From positions 1 to 64,000 of the forward strand of contig CANLWB010000013.1 in assembly GCA_947494695.1 (NCBI GenBank): 64,000 nucleotides of DNA. The letters run 5' to 3'. The first letter of the stretch is position 1. Every line of letters begins with the position of its first letter. Source of the DNA: an uncultured Flavobacteriaceae bacterium (GTDB lineage Bacteria > Bacteroidota > Bacteroidia > Flavobacteriales > Flavobacteriaceae). The notes below the pieces were generated by a model. It was not told the origin of the DNA and did not search any database. It worked only from the letters and a program-made list of their open reading frames with translations. Shown here one piece after another: positions 63,791 to 64,000 of this stretch. The translations under genes and the position numbers were made by a program.

Positions 63791-64000
63791 ATGAAAATCA
63801 GATTTGTGAACGTTGCTTTTGCTGTATTTACAGTTCAACTATTAGTATCTTGTAACCACGCTGAAAAAGAAACCAAGGCGCATCAGAAAACCAATGTAAG
63901 TGAAGCACCAGCCAAACGTTGGCAAGATGCTTTGGTAAGTGGTAATGGTGAAATGGGCATCATGGTTTTTGGAAATCCAAAGGAAGAAAAAATCATTTTC
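63791..64000 (+). CDS. GH95 family lipoprotein, N-terminal part
   Basis: Seventy codons to the window edge. Signal peptide with lipobox VSC (C21), then AKRWQDALVSGNGEMGIMVFGNPKEEKI, the classic opening of GH95 (here residues 43-68 in outline). GH95 enzymes are alpha-L-fucosidases or alpha-L-galactosidases. Starts 12 bp after the GH43 fusion. The catalytic centre is outside the window. Confidence 0.85.
   Translation, partial: MKIRFVNVAFAVFTVQLLVSCNHAEKETKAHQKTNVSEAPAKRWQDALVSGNGEMGIMVFGNPKEEKIIF

Overview
The window is chromosomal DNA of a marine-type flavobacterium (Bacteroidota, Flavobacteriaceae). The evidence is a gldKLMN gliding/type IX secretion cluster, the exosortase XrtF pair, TonB receptor and SusD-type lipoproteins, Bacteroidota promoters of the form TTG-N19-21-TAnnTTTG, low GC content, and a polysaccharide-utilisation locus (PUL) at the right end.

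Left accessory region (1-4691). The start of an IS3-family element on the minus strand abuts a small gene-cassette array. Unrelated minus-strand genes (XRE regulator, zinc-ribbon protein, small membrane protein, DUF2004-like protein, ferredoxin-like protein) are separated by long structured repeats. The ends of each gene-bearing segment are inverted repeats private to that segment (TTACCCAAC, TTAGCTGTA, TTAGCAAAT). This is the bookkeeping expected when cassettes are joined at attC sites. The array abuts the 3' end of a tyrosine recombinase whose C-terminus resembles IntI but which lacks the IntI-specific insertion. I read this as an integron-like system of Bacteroidota type, and it is the best candidate here for something poorly described.

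Core region (4921-33438, mostly minus strand). It holds an esterase lipoprotein, a peptide-deformylase-like protein with a lipoprotein signal, the rod-shape operon mreB-mreC-mreD-mrdA-rodA, purH and a GAF/fRMsr-like protein. Next come the plus-strand XrtF pair and a metal (probably copper) locus of HYC_CC_PP protein, HMA-MauE protein, TonB receptor and periplasmic HMA protein. A looser set of small secreted proteins follows, including an orphan SusD-like lipoprotein. The minus strand then carries groES-groEL and the series miaB, sigma-54 regulator, lptE, TPR-like gene, secG.

Core region (33639-52766, mostly plus strand). It holds four consecutive lipoprotein genes, a tandem pair of membrane proteins, topA, an arginase-fold protein with degraded metal ligands, gldK-gldL-gldM-gldN, a FAD oxidoreductase, a DUF983 protein (minus), an ABC-F ATPase, a leucine-rich-repeat protein and a CPXCG protein.

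Right accessory region (52868-64000). An initiator tRNA-Met gene has its last 47 bp duplicated 2.46 kb downstream. The segment between holds only an AbiEi/AbiEii-like toxin-antitoxin operon, so it looks like an integrase-less mini-island. After a truncated Hcp/TssD-like gene comes a PUL: GH88 unsaturated glucuronidase, GH2 enzyme, a beta-helix-GH43 fusion and the start of a GH95 enzyme cut by the window edge. Together these suggest stepwise removal of uronic acid, galactose-type, pentose and fucose/galactose residues from an acidic algal or plant polysaccharide. The substrate itself cannot be fixed from this window.

No rRNA, CRISPR array or cas gene was seen. All functional calls are by eye, without database searches.
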